Positions 8,226 to 17,221 are shown, numbered from the stretch's first letter. The stretch: 64,000 nucleotides of DNA from Brevibacillus ruminantium (GCF_023746555.1 NZ_CP098755.1:2739001-2803000), one strand, 5' to 3'. The notes: generated by a model from the letters alone, not told the origin. A program made the numbers and translations.

Positions 8226-9464
8226 ATGCGTACATTACTTATCAGCTTGCTCGCTGTGGCTTGCCTCTTTTCCACTTCCATTGTCAAGCCGGCAGCGGCG
8301 CAAGACGGCACTGCTGTTTTGACAACGGATCAGATTAACGGGGAATCTGCTATCCTCATTGACGCCAAGACGGGTCAGGTGTTGTTTGAAAAAAATCCTC
8401 ATGAAAAGCTCTTTCCTGCAAGTATTACCAAAATCGCAACGGGAATTTATGCGATTGAAAATGGAAATCCAAATGATATCGTAACCGTTTCCAAGCGGGC
8501 TCGCTGGGAAGAGGGAACGCGTGTGTACCTTGCTGAAGGTGAGCAAGTGACGTTGGAAAAACTGGAATATGGGTTGTTGATGAATTCAGGGAATGATGCA
8601 GCGACCGCGATTGCTGAACATTTGGGCGGGACAGTCGAACATTTCGCGGATCAGCTCAACGCGTACCTCGCTGAAAAGGTCGGCGTTACCGAAACCCATT
8701 TTACCAATGCCCACGGCCTGCATGATCCAGAGCATTACACGACAGCCTCCGATATGGCGAAAATTGCCCAATACGCGATGCAAAATCCCAAGTTTCGTGA
8801 GATGGTCGCCACTGAGAGACTGCCTTGGGATGGATTGGAATGGAAAACGGTCGTGGTGAATCACAACAAGCTGCTTCGCAACTACGAAGGAGCGACTGGT
8901 ATCAAAAATGGGTTCACGGATCAGGCTCGCAATACCCTGGTTGGGTCTGCCAAACGGGGAGATTCCGAATTTATTGCAGTCACCATGAAAGCAGGCTCCA
9001 GTAATTTCACCTACAAGGATGTTACGGCGATGCTGGATTACGCTTTTGCCCATTTCGAAACCAAACAAATTGCCAGTGCCGGACAAACCTTCACGCGAAC
9101 AGTGCCCAATGCAAATCAGGAAAAAGGAGAATCGGTTACCTTTACGGCTGATCAGGACCTCTATGCCACTGTCCCGATTGGCACAAATCCTGAGACGGAA
9201 GTGGCAATGAATGGGCAGCTTATTGTACGGGCGGATAAACTATCGCGCACCTATGCCCTCAAAAGGAAGGAAGAGCCTCGCGTTGCGGCGGCTTCTTCAG
9301 CCGAGGAGGAGACACAACCCGCCATGTCCAACGGTTCTCGGTACGGGATTCTGTTTACCTGGTTAGGGCTCAATATCTTTTTGGTGGTGTACATTGTCGC
9401 GCGGGCTCGAAAGCGGCGGCGTCAGCGCTTGCGTCAGATTCCGCGCCGTGCCAACTGGTCATAG
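8226..9464 (+). CDS. D-alanyl-D-alanine carboxypeptidase (S11, DacF-like)
   Basis: The mature enzyme trims the terminal D-Ala from peptidoglycan stem peptides. Counting from the ATG at 8226 (ribosome site AAGGAAAGG), a signal peptide covers 1-25. The active-site S66-x-x-K69 lies in PASITK, SGN is at 121-123, and the third motif reads KNG at 227-229 instead of the usual KTG. A PBP5-type C-terminal beta domain follows, then an unusual true membrane helix (about residues 378-400) with a very basic tail, where relatives mostly have an amphipathic anchor. A terminator follows. Confidence 0.88.
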   Translation: MRTLLISLLAVACLFSTSIVKPAAAQDGTAVLTTDQINGESAILIDAKTGQVLFEKNPHEKLFPASITKIATGIYAIENGNPNDIVTVSKRARWEEGTRVYLAEGEQVTLEKLEYGLLMNSGNDAATAIAEHLGGTVEHFADQLNAYLAEKVGVTETHFTNAHGLHDPEHYTTASDMAKIAQYAMQNPKFREMVATERLPWDGLEWKTVVVNHNKLLRNYEGATGIKNGFTDQARNTLVGSAKRGDSEFIAVTMKAGSSNFTYKDVTAMLDYAFAHFETKQIASAGQTFTRTVPNANQEKGESVTFTADQDLYATVPIGTNPETEVAMNGQLIVRADKLSRTYALKRKEEPRVAAASSAEEETQPAMSNGSRYGILFTWLGLNIFLVVYIVARARKRRRQRLRQIPRRANWS

Positions 9465-9496
9465 ACCTACCGTTTCGAGCAGTTTTGAAACATCAA

Positions 9497-9535
9497 AAAA
9501 GCCGTCCCGGCTTCAACATCGGGACGGCTTTTCTT
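9497..9535 (+). terminator. Terminator after the carboxypeptidase gene
   Basis: GCCGTCCC pairs perfectly with GGGACGGC around a 12-base loop, flanked by an A-run and TTTTCTT. Confidence 0.9.
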
Positions 9536-9753
9536 GTTGCGACCCAGGTGTTCGTCCTTGCCGAGCCGGTTTTACGAATTTGGATCGAAAACACCAGTTG
9601 ATGAATATTCCCGGTTTCCTGTATTTGCGCACCGTCAGCGACGACGAATTGGCGCAGAGGGAGAGGGGCTATTAGCGTGAACACGCGAAAACCAAGGAGC
9701 AAAGCAGGGAAGAGTTGTCATTTCAGACTTCCTGCGGATATCTAACTGCAAAA

Positions 9754-9792
9754 TAAAAACCGTTGTCTGGTTTTCGGGACAACGGTTTTTTT
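9754..9792. terminator. Bidirectional terminator
   Basis: AAAAACCGTTGTC pairs with GACAACGGTTTTT. The A-run on one side and T-run on the other allow termination in both directions. It would serve the leftward gene at 9800. Confidence 0.8.
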
Positions 9793-9799
9793 GTGGATA

Positions 9800-10246
9800 T
9801 CATAGTGAGTCGGGTTTCTGTGTATCATCACTTTCATCCTCAGAAGGCTGTACGATTTCACTCTGTGCATTTGCCAAACTGCTTGTGAAGGCAGGATCGG
9901 GAATTTGATCATTTTCAGGAACTTTCTCAATCACTATCCGCCACAGACCGGGATCAAATACATGCTCTTGATTCATAGTAAAAATATTTTCAAATCGCTG
10001 CGTGCCGTTGCTTTGAGAATGTATTTCTTCTGACAATGGTGCAGGCGTATTGATATCAATTGGCTGCGATCCAGAATTCGGTGTGATTACTGCAGGCTCC
10101 TGCACGATTGCTGGTGTTGTCACCGATGGATTCGATTGATTTGGATCCGCATGTTTCTTAGCTAATGAAGAGCGACGCTTCTTTGTTTTGGGACGGACAT
10201 TCTTCGACACTGTTCTTGGCTTCGTTTTCAGTTTTCTGATTGCCAT
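9800..10246 (-). CDS. Hypothetical low-complexity protein, 148 aa
   Basis: The frame begins with a very basic segment (Lys/Arg-rich, residues 1-32), continues with a Pro/Thr/Ser/Gln-rich stretch and ends acidic (Asp/Glu/Ser). No membrane segment or known domain is visible. It lies immediately after a glycosyltransferase fragment on the same strand, with only three bases between the two frames. It could therefore be a relic of a cell-surface polysaccharide cluster, or a surface or appendage-associated protein. The function is unknown. Confidence 0.45.
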   Translation of the reverse strand: MAIRKLKTKPRTVSKNVRPKTKKRRSSLAKKHADPNQSNPSVTTPAIVQEPAVITPNSGSQPIDINTPAPLSEEIHSQSNGTQRFENIFTMNQEHVFDPGLWRIVIEKVPENDQIPDPAFTSSLANAQSEIVQPSEDESDDTQKPDSL

Positions 10247-10249
10247 CGA

Positions 10250-10594
10250 TTAATCCTCTACCTTTCCTAGAAATAATCGGTTTTTCTCATGGTCTTCTCC
10301 TTCAATGTTGGAGGGGACATCGGGATTGGAAAAAATATAATTCAACCGGCAGGCAAGTTCATCACTGTTTCGAGCAGGAATAATAAATCCTGTTTGGTTA
10401 TGGGGTACCATTTCTGGTATGCCGCCTGCGTTTGAGGCAACGACAATCTTTCCTGTGACCTGGGTTTTCATGATAGAGAATGGGTGGTTGTCCTGAACGG
10501 AAGGAAGAACGAGGACATGACTTCGCTTCATGAGCTGAGGAACGTCGCTTCGGTCCCCTAAGAAGTGGACCACTTTAGAATCATCAATTACTGC
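10250..10594 (-). pseudogene. C-terminal fragment of a GT4-family glycosyltransferase
   Basis: The residues match the nucleotide-sugar-binding half of group 1 glycosyltransferases: VHFLGDRSDVPQLMKRS, VLVLPSV, then a GGIPEMV and TGFIIPA segment. The usual acidic E-x7-E region is partly changed (PFSIMKTQ where PxxxxEAxA is typical). The homologous frame runs back to a TGA at 10595-10597, so the N-terminal half is missing. I call it a 5'-truncated remnant. Confidence 0.75.
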
Positions 10595-10760
10595 TCACTA
10601 CGATATATGTCAAACCAAGCAAAAGGGGAAGAGGATGTTCAACTATTTTTTACGAGATATCATCCCTAGTCTTGTAAAAAATAGTTGAAGCGACCATATC
10701 GGGTGAAGGGTTGTTCACATAACGTAACATTGTTAAATTGTTAAAAAGAAGGGAACCCCG

Positions 10761-10995
10761 TTGACCATAAGCAATGATAAAGATGCACCTGTCATAGCCA
10801 TCATCGAGTTAGGATATGTCGGGTTACCTCTTACCATGCTATTTGCATCAAAACAGTGTCGGTAATTGGTATAGACGTGGATACGACAAAATAGAATTGC
10901 TTCGTTCGGGTAAAAGGTACTTGACAGACATAGATGAACGAGAAATAGGACGGCTGAATGATACAGGGTACTTCAAAGTGACGGATGACTTTTAA
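10761..10995 (+). pseudogene. Broken N-terminus of a UDP-sugar (nucleotide-sugar) dehydrogenase
   Basis: Starting at a TTG with an AAGAAGGG ribosome site, one frame gives IAIIELGYVGLPLTMLFASK, the N-terminal Rossmann signature of UDP-glucose/UDP-ManNAc dehydrogenases. The match then shifts frame twice, through VIGIDVDTTK and then KIELLRSGKRYLTDIDERE, and ends at TAA 10995. Only about 75 of the expected 430 residues remain. With the glycosyltransferase fragment next to it, this marks a lost capsule or teichuronic-acid type cluster. The segment 10996-11150 shows nothing I can name. Confidence 0.8.
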
Positions 10996-11202
10996 GCGGA
11001 ACCGCCCCCTTGCGCTGGTTCGAAAACTGTCTGCCGAAGATGATGAGATCACGCTCATGGAAACACGAGTAAAAGGCCTGGCATCCAACTGTTTGCAGAA
11101 GCGCGGTTGGGTACTCAGACTGTCTTTTTGATTTTGCTTTTTTGGCTATTTATAGTACGATAATCGAGTAAGAATATTAAAGGAAGAAAAGGGGCCGATG
11201 TC

Positions 11203-11910
11203 ATGAGCTTCCATATTGGAGCAAAACCAAACGAGATCGCAGAAACTATCTTGCTGCCGGGTGACCCTCTTAGAGCCCAATACATAGCAGAGAATTTCCT
11301 TGAAAACGCAGTCTGCTACAATCATGTCCGCAATATGCTTGGTTTTACGGGGACTTATAAGGGACAACGCGTTTCTGTTCAGGGAACCGGAATGGGTGTA
11401 CCTTCGATCTCTATTTATATTCACGAGTTGATGGAGCAGTATGGCGTACAGAAATTGATCCGCGTCGGAACCTGTGGGGCGATCCAAGAAGATATCAAAG
11501 TACGTGATGTCATTATAGCCATGACCTCTTCTACTGATTCTCAGATCAACCGTCTGCGTTTTGACCAGATTGATTTTGCCCCAACAGCAGACTTTGAGCT
11601 TTTACATAAGGCTTATCAAACAGCAGTAAGCCGCGATTTGTCCGTGAAAGTAGGAAACGTCTTTACTAGCGATACCTTCTATCAAGAAAGTCTGGATCTG
11701 TACAAAAAACTGGCAAGCTATCAGGTACTGGCAGTCGAGATGGAAACCACAGCTCTCTACACACTTGCTGCCAAATTTAAACGCAAAGCACTGTCTATTC
11801 TGACAGTCAGCGATCATATCATGACGGGAGAGGCAACTTCGGCGGATGAGCGCCAAACTACATTTAACACCATGATCGAAGTAGCCCTCGATGCTGCAAC
11901 CCAAAAGTAA
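11203..11910 (+). CDS. deoD: Purine nucleoside phosphorylase, DeoD type
   Basis: The 235-residue protein has the hexameric DeoD layout: [22 protein letters not shown] at the N-terminus, the phosphate loop and [16 protein letters not shown] for ribose and purine contact, and TVSDHI with the catalytic Asp near residue 203. It cleaves purine (deoxy)nucleosides with phosphate to release base and (deoxy)ribose 1-phosphate. The start has an AGGAAGAAAAGGGG ribosome region. It is a single gene closed by a terminator, with pseudogene debris upstream. Confidence 0.95.
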   Translation: MSFHIGAKPNEIAETILLPGDPLRAQYIAENFLENAVCYNHVRNMLGFTGTYKGQRVSVQGTGMGVPSISIYIHELMEQYGVQKLIRVGTCGAIQEDIKVRDVIIAMTSSTDSQINRLRFDQIDFAPTADFELLHKAYQTAVSRDLSVKVGNVFTSDTFYQESLDLYKKLASYQVLAVEMETTALYTLAAKFKRKALSILTVSDHIMTGEATSADERQTTFNTMIEVALDAATQK

Positions 11911-11918
11911 AACGAAGG

Positions 11919-11957
11919 CAACCCACAGCGTTTCGCGTTGTGGGTTGATTTTTTTAT
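11919..11957 (+). terminator. Terminator after deoD
   Basis: CAACCCACA pairs with TGTGGGTTG around a GC-rich loop, followed by ATTTTTTT. It may also serve the converging PAP2 gene. Confidence 0.8.
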
Positions 11958-12649
11958 TCAGGGCCTTTTTGGTCAGCCGGATAACGTCTGCGGCGCCATT
12001 CCAAAATAAGTCGCAAGGCAATCAGGCAAATGATCAACCAGGAGGCGCCCGCCGCAAAGCCTGCAAGGACATCGCTCGGGTAATGGACACCGAGGTAAAT
12101 CCGACTGATTCCGATCAAGAGAACGAGGACGAGAGTGCCGGCGACGATCCAAAATTTTGGCCAAAACTGCCGCAAAAACAAATGGCAAAGCAAAGCGAGC
12201 ATGCCATAGAGAACGATCGAATTCATCGAATGACCACTGGGAAAACTGTAACCACTCTCTTCAATCAACCGATTCAAAGTGGGACGCTGACGATGAAAGA
12301 TCCATTTGAGCACTGAATTAAACACAGCTCCACCCGCAAGTCCAATAATCAGAAAAAAAGCCTCCCAGCGTTTTTTCCAGATGAACATCGCAATTGCTGA
12401 AATGAGCAGCAGCAGGATCAGAAATAGCGGCGATCCCAGGAAGGTGCATATTTTCATAAAGATCGTCAGACGCGGACTTATCAGTGACTGAACCCCAATC
12501 GTGATGGCATCATCAAACGCGAATAGCCTGTTTTGACTCAGATTTTGGGCAAAGATGAAAAAGGAAAGAAGAAATAAAGCCAAGAGGAGAACAGAAATGA
12601 GAATATATCGTTTGGTTGGGGGAGGCGGGGTATCGTGCTGGTTCTTCAT
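11954..12649 (-). CDS. PAP2-family membrane phosphatase
   Basis: The 231-residue protein has about six hydrophobic segments and the three acid-phosphatase motifs in order: K-x6-RP (KWIFHRQRP), PSGHS, and SR-x5-H-x3-D (SRIYLGVHYPSD). These enzymes dephosphorylate lipid phosphates at the membrane surface, commonly undecaprenyl pyrophosphate or phosphatidate derivatives; which one cannot be told here. The ATG at 12649 has only a weak ribosome site. The stop lies in the terminator region shared with deoD. Confidence 0.88.
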   Translation of the reverse strand: MKNQHDTPPPPTKRYILISVLLLALFLLSFFIFAQNLSQNRLFAFDDAITIGVQSLISPRLTIFMKICTFLGSPLFLILLLLISAIAMFIWKKRWEAFFLIIGLAGGAVFNSVLKWIFHRQRPTLNRLIEESGYSFPSGHSMNSIVLYGMLALLCHLFLRQFWPKFWIVAGTLVLVLLIGISRIYLGVHYPSDVLAGFAAGASWLIICLIALRLILEWRRRRYPADQKGPE

Positions 12650-12924
12650 GGCTGACGGTCATCCTGTTCATTTTGTACTGAGGGTTATTATCCTCTTTTT
12701 GATGATATTTAGTCGGATGGTAGGTGAACCGCCCGATTCTTTTACGTTGAATCGTCGTGCATTGCCAGCATTTCCTTAAACGTTTGGGGGAAAGGGACGA
12801 CGCGATCTTTGCTCCGAAAAGTTCCTATAATGATCAGAATCGGGGCTTTTCTAAGAAGGTGGTAAATGAACCGTAGTCCCTTGGTAATTGAGCAATTGAT
12901 AAGAAATCATTACTTTTGGTGACA

Positions 12925-12933
12925 TGCTATAAT
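12925..12933 (+). promoter_or_regulatory. Extended -10 promoter upstream of the UvrA-like gene
   Basis: TGCTATAAT provides an extended -10 element about 85 bases before the ATG at 13018. No good -35 is visible at the expected distance. Nothing else was recognised in the 368-base gap 12650-13017. Confidence 0.4.
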
Positions 12934-13017
12934 TGAATTAAATTTAAAAACATCGAAACTGCCCTCATACGGCGCTTCATCGGATAAGGATCAAAAATAC
13001 GTGGAAAGGAAGATACT

Positions 13018-15267
13018 ATGTCCCAGGAGTATATAGAAATCCGCGGCGCCCGGGAAAATAACCTGAAAGATGTATCATTGCGTATTCCCAAGCGCAAAAT
13101 CACCATTTTTACAGGCGTTTCCGGTTCCGGCAAATCGTCGATCGTTTTTGATACCATTGCCGCCGAATCGCAGCGTCTACTGAACGAAAACTTCAGTATG
13201 TTCGTCCGCAACTTTCTGCCGCGCTTTCCGCAACCGGATGCAGATGCGATCGAAAATCTTAGCATGGCGGTTATCGTCGACCAAAAACGCTTGGGTGGCG
13301 GCGCTCATTCGACCGTAGGCACGATTACCGATATCGCTCCCATTCTCCGTCTTCTCTTCTCCCGCGTAGGTCAGCCCTATGTTGGACAACCGCATATGTT
13401 TTCGTTTAACGATCCGCAAGGCATGTGTCCCGAGTGCAACGGGATTGGTCGAAGTCGGTGCGTAGACATGAGCAAGGCGCTGGATATGTCAAGGTCGCTC
13501 CATGAAGGGGCAATTATGCTGCCGGACTTTGCGGTGAACAGCTTCGATTGGACGATGATCGTGCAGTCCGGGTCCTACGATCTCGACAAGAAGCTGAGCG
13601 ATTTTTCGGATGAGGAGCTTGAGCAACTGCTGTACGCCAAGGCAAGGAAAGTGGAAACACAGTTCGGAGGGAAGACAGTGAATATTACGGTGGAAGGCTG
13701 CATCGAGAAGTTTACCAACAAGTACATCAAGCGAGATGTCAAAACGATGTCGGAACGCACCCAGAAAAGGGTGGAGCCGTTTATAACCGATGGTCCATGT
13801 CTCCTTTGCCGCGGAGCTCGCCTCAGCCAGGCCGCTCTCAGCTGTAAAATAAACGGCAACAATATTGCCGAACTATCTTCCATGGAGGTAGGTCGGCTGA
13901 TTGAGGTCATCAAGGAAATAAAAGATCCGATAGCGGCACCTATGGTTAAAGCTTTAACGGAAAGGCTGCAGCGCCTGGTTGATATTGGCCTGGAATATCT
14001 CAGCCTTGACCGCGAAACCGACACTTTATCCGGTGGAGAATCACAGCGTGTCAAAATGGTCAAACATCTCAGCGGCAGTCTCGTGGATGTGGTATACATT
14101 TTTGATGAGCCAAGCGTTGGTTTGCATCCCCGCGATGTGCACCGGCTTAATGAATTGCTGCAAAAACTGCGCGATAAAGGCAATACTGTCATTGTCGTCG
14201 AACACGACCCCGATGTGATTGAAGTAGCCGATCATATCGTTGATGTCGGACCTTTTGCCGGCAGCCGCGGCGGTACCATTGTTTACGAAGGCAGCTTTTC
14301 CGGCCTTCTGCAGTCCGATACTCTGACGGGCAAGCATATGAAACACTCGATGCCAATTAAGGATCATTTTCGTCCTGCCAAGGGCAAACTATCCATCGTT
14401 GACGCCAATCTACACAACTTGAACAATGTTAGCGTCGATATTCCAACGGGTGTATTAACGGTAGTGACAGGCGTTGCCGGTTCCGGAAAAAGCACATTGA
14501 TCAACGAGGTGTTTTTGCAAAAGCATCCCGATGCAATCGTGATCGACCAGAGCGCTGTCGGTACCTCTACTCGGTCAAATCCGGCCACCTACACGGGTAT
14601 CATGGACGACGTGCGCAAGGCTTTTGCATCGGCCAACAAAGTGAGCCCCGGTTTGTTCAGCTTTAACTCCAAGGGTGCCTGTGAAAACTGCCAAGGCCTT
14701 GGTGTTGTTTATACCGATGTGGCATTTTTGGACAACGTGAAAACAACCTGCGAGGTTTGCGGTGGCAAACGTTTCAAAGAAGAGGTGCTGGCCTACAAAT
14801 TGGGCGGTAAATCGATCGCCGATGTTCTGGAGATGACCGTTGAACAAGCTCTCTCATTCTTTGATCTCAAAGAAGTTGTTCGCAAGCTGCAGGCCATGAG
14901 TGACGTGGGTCTGGATTATTTGAAACTCGGCCAGCCGCTCAGCACACTTTCGGGCGGTGAGTGCCAACGCATTAAGCTGGCTAGCGAACTGCATAAAAAG
15001 GGAAGCATTTACGTCATGGACGAGCCAACCACCGGCCTGCACATGTCAGATATCACCCATTTGCTAGCTATCATGAATCGTCTTGTAGATGCCGGAAATA
15101 CTGTCATTGTGATCGAACATAACCTAGATGTCATCAGAAACGCTGATTGGATCATAGATATGGGTCCCGAAGGCGGCAGCAATGGCGGTAATGTCATATT
15201 CGAAGGCACTCCGAAACAGCTTTTGAGTGCGAAACATTCACTTACAAGCAAGTATTTGAGCAGGTGA
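13018..15267 (+). CDS. UvrA-like ABC-class ATPase (short UvrA paralogue)
   Basis: At 749 residues this is about 200 shorter than housekeeping UvrA (about 940). It keeps both ATPase halves: Walker A GVSGSGKSS at 33-41 and GVAGSGKST in the second half, with signatures LSGGESQRV and LSGGECQRI. Zinc-binding cysteine pairs are visible (CPECNG, CENCQG, CEVCGG). Short UvrA paralogues of this kind are known as UvrA2/DrrC-like proteins linked to tolerance of DNA-binding drugs. A MerR regulator and an SMR efflux pair follow at 218 bases, after a terminator, so a resistance role is plausible but not shown. Confidence 0.88.
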   Translation: MSQEYIEIRGARENNLKDVSLRIPKRKITIFTGVSGSGKSSIVFDTIAAESQRLLNENFSMFVRNFLPRFPQPDADAIENLSMAVIVDQKRLGGGAHSTVGTITDIAPILRLLFSRVGQPYVGQPHMFSFNDPQGMCPECNGIGRSRCVDMSKALDMSRSLHEGAIMLPDFAVNSFDWTMIVQSGSYDLDKKLSDFSDEELEQLLYAKARKVETQFGGKTVNITVEGCIEKFTNKYIKRDVKTMSERTQKRVEPFITDGPCLLCRGARLSQAALSCKINGNNIAELSSMEVGRLIEVIKEIKDPIAAPMVKALTERLQRLVDIGLEYLSLDRETDTLSGGESQRVKMVKHLSGSLVDVVYIFDEPSVGLHPRDVHRLNELLQKLRDKGNTVIVVEHDPDVIEVADHIVDVGPFAGSRGGTIVYEGSFSGLLQSDTLTGKHMKHSMPIKDHFRPAKGKLSIVDANLHNLNNVSVDIPTGVLTVVTGVAGSGKSTLINEVFLQKHPDAIVIDQSAVGTSTRSNPATYTGIMDDVRKAFASANKVSPGLFSFNSKGACENCQGLGVVYTDVAFLDNVKTTCEVCGGKRFKEEVLAYKLGGKSIADVLEMTVEQALSFFDLKEVVRKLQAMSDVGLDYLKLGQPLSTLSGGECQRIKLASELHKKGSIYVMDEPTTGLHMSDITHLLAIMNRLVDAGNTVIVIEHNLDVIRNADWIIDMGPEGGSNGGNVIFEGTPKQLLSAKHSLTSKYLSR

Positions 15268-15318
15268 TTGTTCACCCTTTTGAGGATATCATTATTGACG
15301 GAAAGGTAGATTTCGGTA

Positions 15319-15346
15319 GGCAGCCAGAACGAACGGCTGCCTTTTC
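15319..15346 (+). terminator. Terminator after the UvrA-like gene
   Basis: GGCAGCC pairs with GGCTGCC around a nine-base loop, followed by TTTTC. Confidence 0.8.
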
Positions 15347-15427
15347 AATGGGCAAGGGATGTAGCTTACATTGGTAAACCGCTAAAGTAATACAATGTGA
15401 AGCGAGTAAATGGTGGATCGTCAATGC

Positions 15428-15458
15428 TTGACTCTCACGTAAACTGGAGACTTATACT
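15428..15458 (+). promoter_or_regulatory. MerR-type promoter with a 19-bp spacer
   Basis: TTGACT (15428-15433) and TATACT (15453-15458) are separated by 19 bases, the over-long spacing typical of promoters that MerR-family activators untwist. The spacer contains an imperfect dyad (ACTCTC ... GGAGAC). It stands directly before the merR-like gene, so the regulator probably controls its own operon, including the two SMR genes. Confidence 0.7.
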
Positions 15459-15484
15459 AATTCTTGAGAGGAGGAGTAAGTCTC

Positions 15485-16267
15485 ATGTACAGCATTGGAC
15501 AACTATCCAAGAAGACGAATATATCCATTCGAACATTGAGATTTTATGACGAAATCGGGCTGTTGAAGCCTGCAAAGGTAGCTGATTCGGGCTATCGGTA
15601 CTATTCGAATGAGGAGGTTGGTTTGCTTCGTCATATTACGGCACTAAAGGAGCTGGGTTTTTCTCTCGCGTCCATCAAGGAATTATTGTTTACAGAGAAA
15701 GATTCGCAGGAGCACCGATGGGAAACTTATTTGGATTTTGAGCTCGCGACAATCGCAGAAAAAAAGAAACGTCTAAACGAGATGGAAATGTTGCTCCAGA
15801 CTGCGCGGCATGCGTTTGAGATGAAGGGACAGGTTGAATCTGAGGATATCTTTCTGTTCATTAAGACTATGCGCTCTTCACCCGATACAAGGGAAAAGTT
15901 CCTGGCCAAGCACTTCACTGAGCAGGAAATCGATATAATTAAAAGCTTGCCGAAATTGGACAAGAACGATCCCCGGAGCATGGAGTGGGCGAAGTTGATC
16001 CGGAAGGTCAAGGAGCATATGCACGAACCTCTGTCCTCAGACATTTCGCAGCATCTCGCTGCGCAAATTATAAACCTTTCGATGGAATGGTTTCAGCAAG
16101 ATGAGGAGCTTATTGACAAGTATTGGTCAATGATTCGTCCCGAAAAAGGCAAGGAAACAAAGGTGTATGGATTGGATGCAGATGTCATGGATTACATCGA
16201 TCGGATTGTCGATTGGTACTTGCGACACGCACAGGAGGAAGACGACGATGGCAGAAAAAAAAGATAA
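15485..16267 (+). CDS. MerR-family transcriptional regulator (TipAS-like C-terminus)
   Basis: I chose the ATG at 15485, which has GAGGAGGAG at the right distance. The 260-residue protein opens with a MerR winged helix-turn-helix (YSIGQLSKKTNISIRTLRFYDEIGLL, residues 2-28), followed by a coiled coil and a C-terminal all-helical domain of the TipAS or antibiotic-recognition type. It would bind the 19-bp-spacer promoter just upstream and activate it when a ligand is bound. Its last 20 bases overlap the first SMR gene, so the three genes form one operon. Confidence 0.85.
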   Translation: MYSIGQLSKKTNISIRTLRFYDEIGLLKPAKVADSGYRYYSNEEVGLLRHITALKELGFSLASIKELLFTEKDSQEHRWETYLDFELATIAEKKKRLNEMEMLLQTARHAFEMKGQVESEDIFLFIKTMRSSPDTREKFLAKHFTEQEIDIIKSLPKLDKNDPRSMEWAKLIRKVKEHMHEPLSSDISQHLAAQIINLSMEWFQQDEELIDKYWSMIRPEKGKETKVYGLDADVMDYIDRIVDWYLRHAQEEDDDGRKKR

Positions 16268-16595
16268 GCGTATAAGCGAGTCGAGAGCATGGGCCTATGT
16301 GCTCTTAGGAGGACTATTGGAAATTGTATGGGCAAGCGGGTTTAAATACGAGGCCATTCCTAGCATTGTCGTTCTTGTCTCCTTAATAGTAAGTTTCGAT
16401 TTGATCATAAAGGCTACCAAAGTGCTGCCGGTTGGTACGGCATACGCCGTTTTTGCAGGGATGGGGACTTTGGGAACTACGGTTGTGGAAATCGTGCTGT
16501 CTGGCGGCGTTAGCGTTTTGAGAATTGTACTTATACTAACGCTGTTAGCATTTATCATCGGTTTGAAATTATCGAGTAAAGGCGGTGAATCGTAG
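16248..16595 (+). CDS. SMR-family efflux subunit 1
   Basis: The start at 16248 has an AGGAGGAAG site inside the end of the regulator gene. The 115-residue protein has four hydrophobic helices. The conserved membrane glutamate of small multidrug resistance pumps lies in helix 1 (GGLLEIVWASG), and GTAYAVFAGMGTLGT is in helix 3. It carries a hydrophilic N-terminal extension of about 14 residues. It pairs with the next SMR gene, as in YkkCD, EbrAB and YvdRS heterodimers, and would export small cations such as quaternary amines or guanidinium-type compounds using the proton gradient. Confidence 0.9.
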   Translation: MAEKKDKRISESRAWAYVLLGGLLEIVWASGFKYEAIPSIVVLVSLIVSFDLIIKATKVLPVGTAYAVFAGMGTLGTTVVEIVLSGGVSVLRIVLILTLLAFIIGLKLSSKGGES

Positions 16596-16909
16596 TGAGT
16601 TGGATGTTGCTTATTGCGGCGGGGCTATTGGAAGTTGTCGGGGTCATTGGGATTAAACTCGTCGCCCGAAATAACAATTGGTTCAATAACATCATTCTTA
16701 TTGCCGGATTCATCTCAAGCTTCCAATTGCTTGTCCGAGCAATGGAAACGATACCGCTGGCAACAGCTTATGCGGTTTGGACAGGAATTGGAACCGTCGG
16801 GGCTGCCGTGGTCGGAATGATATTTTTCAAAGAGTCGAAGAGTTGGATTCGGATCGGCTGCATACTTGGAATTATTTTCTCTGTAGTTGGATTAAAGATA
16901 GTCAGCTAA
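16595..16909 (+). CDS. SMR-family efflux subunit 2
   Basis: The GTG start shares one base with the stop of subunit 1, so translation is coupled. The 104-residue protein has four helices, the conserved glutamate in helix 1 (GLLEVVGVIGIK) and the ATAYAVWTGIGTVGA signature. Two different SMR subunits encoded together normally insert in opposite orientations to form an antiparallel heterodimer. Control is probably by the MerR protein; I saw no guanidine (ykkC) riboswitch in front of the operon. Confidence 0.9.
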   Translation: MSWMLLIAAGLLEVVGVIGIKLVARNNNWFNNIILIAGFISSFQLLVRAMETIPLATAYAVWTGIGTVGAAVVGMIFFKESKSWIRIGCILGIIFSVVGLKIVS

Positions 16910-16935
16910 CCCCCAATCCCTGGGGGTATTTTTCT
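16909..16935 (+). terminator. Terminator after the SMR pair
   Basis: ACCCCC pairs with GGGGGT around a seven-base loop, followed by ATTTTTC. It touches the stop codon. Confidence 0.8.
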
Positions 16936-17085
16936 TGGTACGATGTTAAATGAATCAGCGGAAACGTTGTGGGCGATATGGTATGCTTACTGATAATTTC
17001 GCTGAGTCCGATAATATATATTATGTAAACTAACGAAAACACAAAGCGTACCAATAACTCAAAGGTCTTGGTTCCGATGATCGAC

Positions 17086-17122
17086 ATTATCAGGAATCTG
17101 GTCGACAAAAGTTCCTGATAAT
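17086..17122. repeat. Perfect 11-bp inverted repeat upstream of the recombinase
   Basis: ATTATCAGGAA (17086-17096) and TTCCTGATAAT (17112-17122) are perfect inverted copies with a 15-base spacer. A further small palindrome, ATGGAC-G-GTCCAT, lies at 17169-17181. They could be recombinase binding arms, an operator, or a hairpin. Confidence 0.6.
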
Positions 17123-17221
17123 CATAAGGTACATCCGTATAAGTTACGGACCCGTTCAAAGATGTTTCATGGACGGTCCATAAATGTCGGTTGCGTCGAT
17201 TTTTTAGGAGGACGATCCATT

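Noticed and set aside
9601-9675. 24-codon frame MNIPGFLYLRTVSDDELAQ on the plus strand
   Set aside because: No ribosome site and no neighbour context; too short to support as a gene.
15268-15484. Guanidine (ykkC) riboswitch before the SMR operon
   Set aside because: Looked for because SMR pairs often have one; only a terminator and a MerR-type promoter are present.
16902-17159. 85-codon minus-strand frame with hydrophobic stretch
   Set aside because: No ribosome site, overlaps the SMR terminator and the inverted repeat at 17086, and has no recognisable family.
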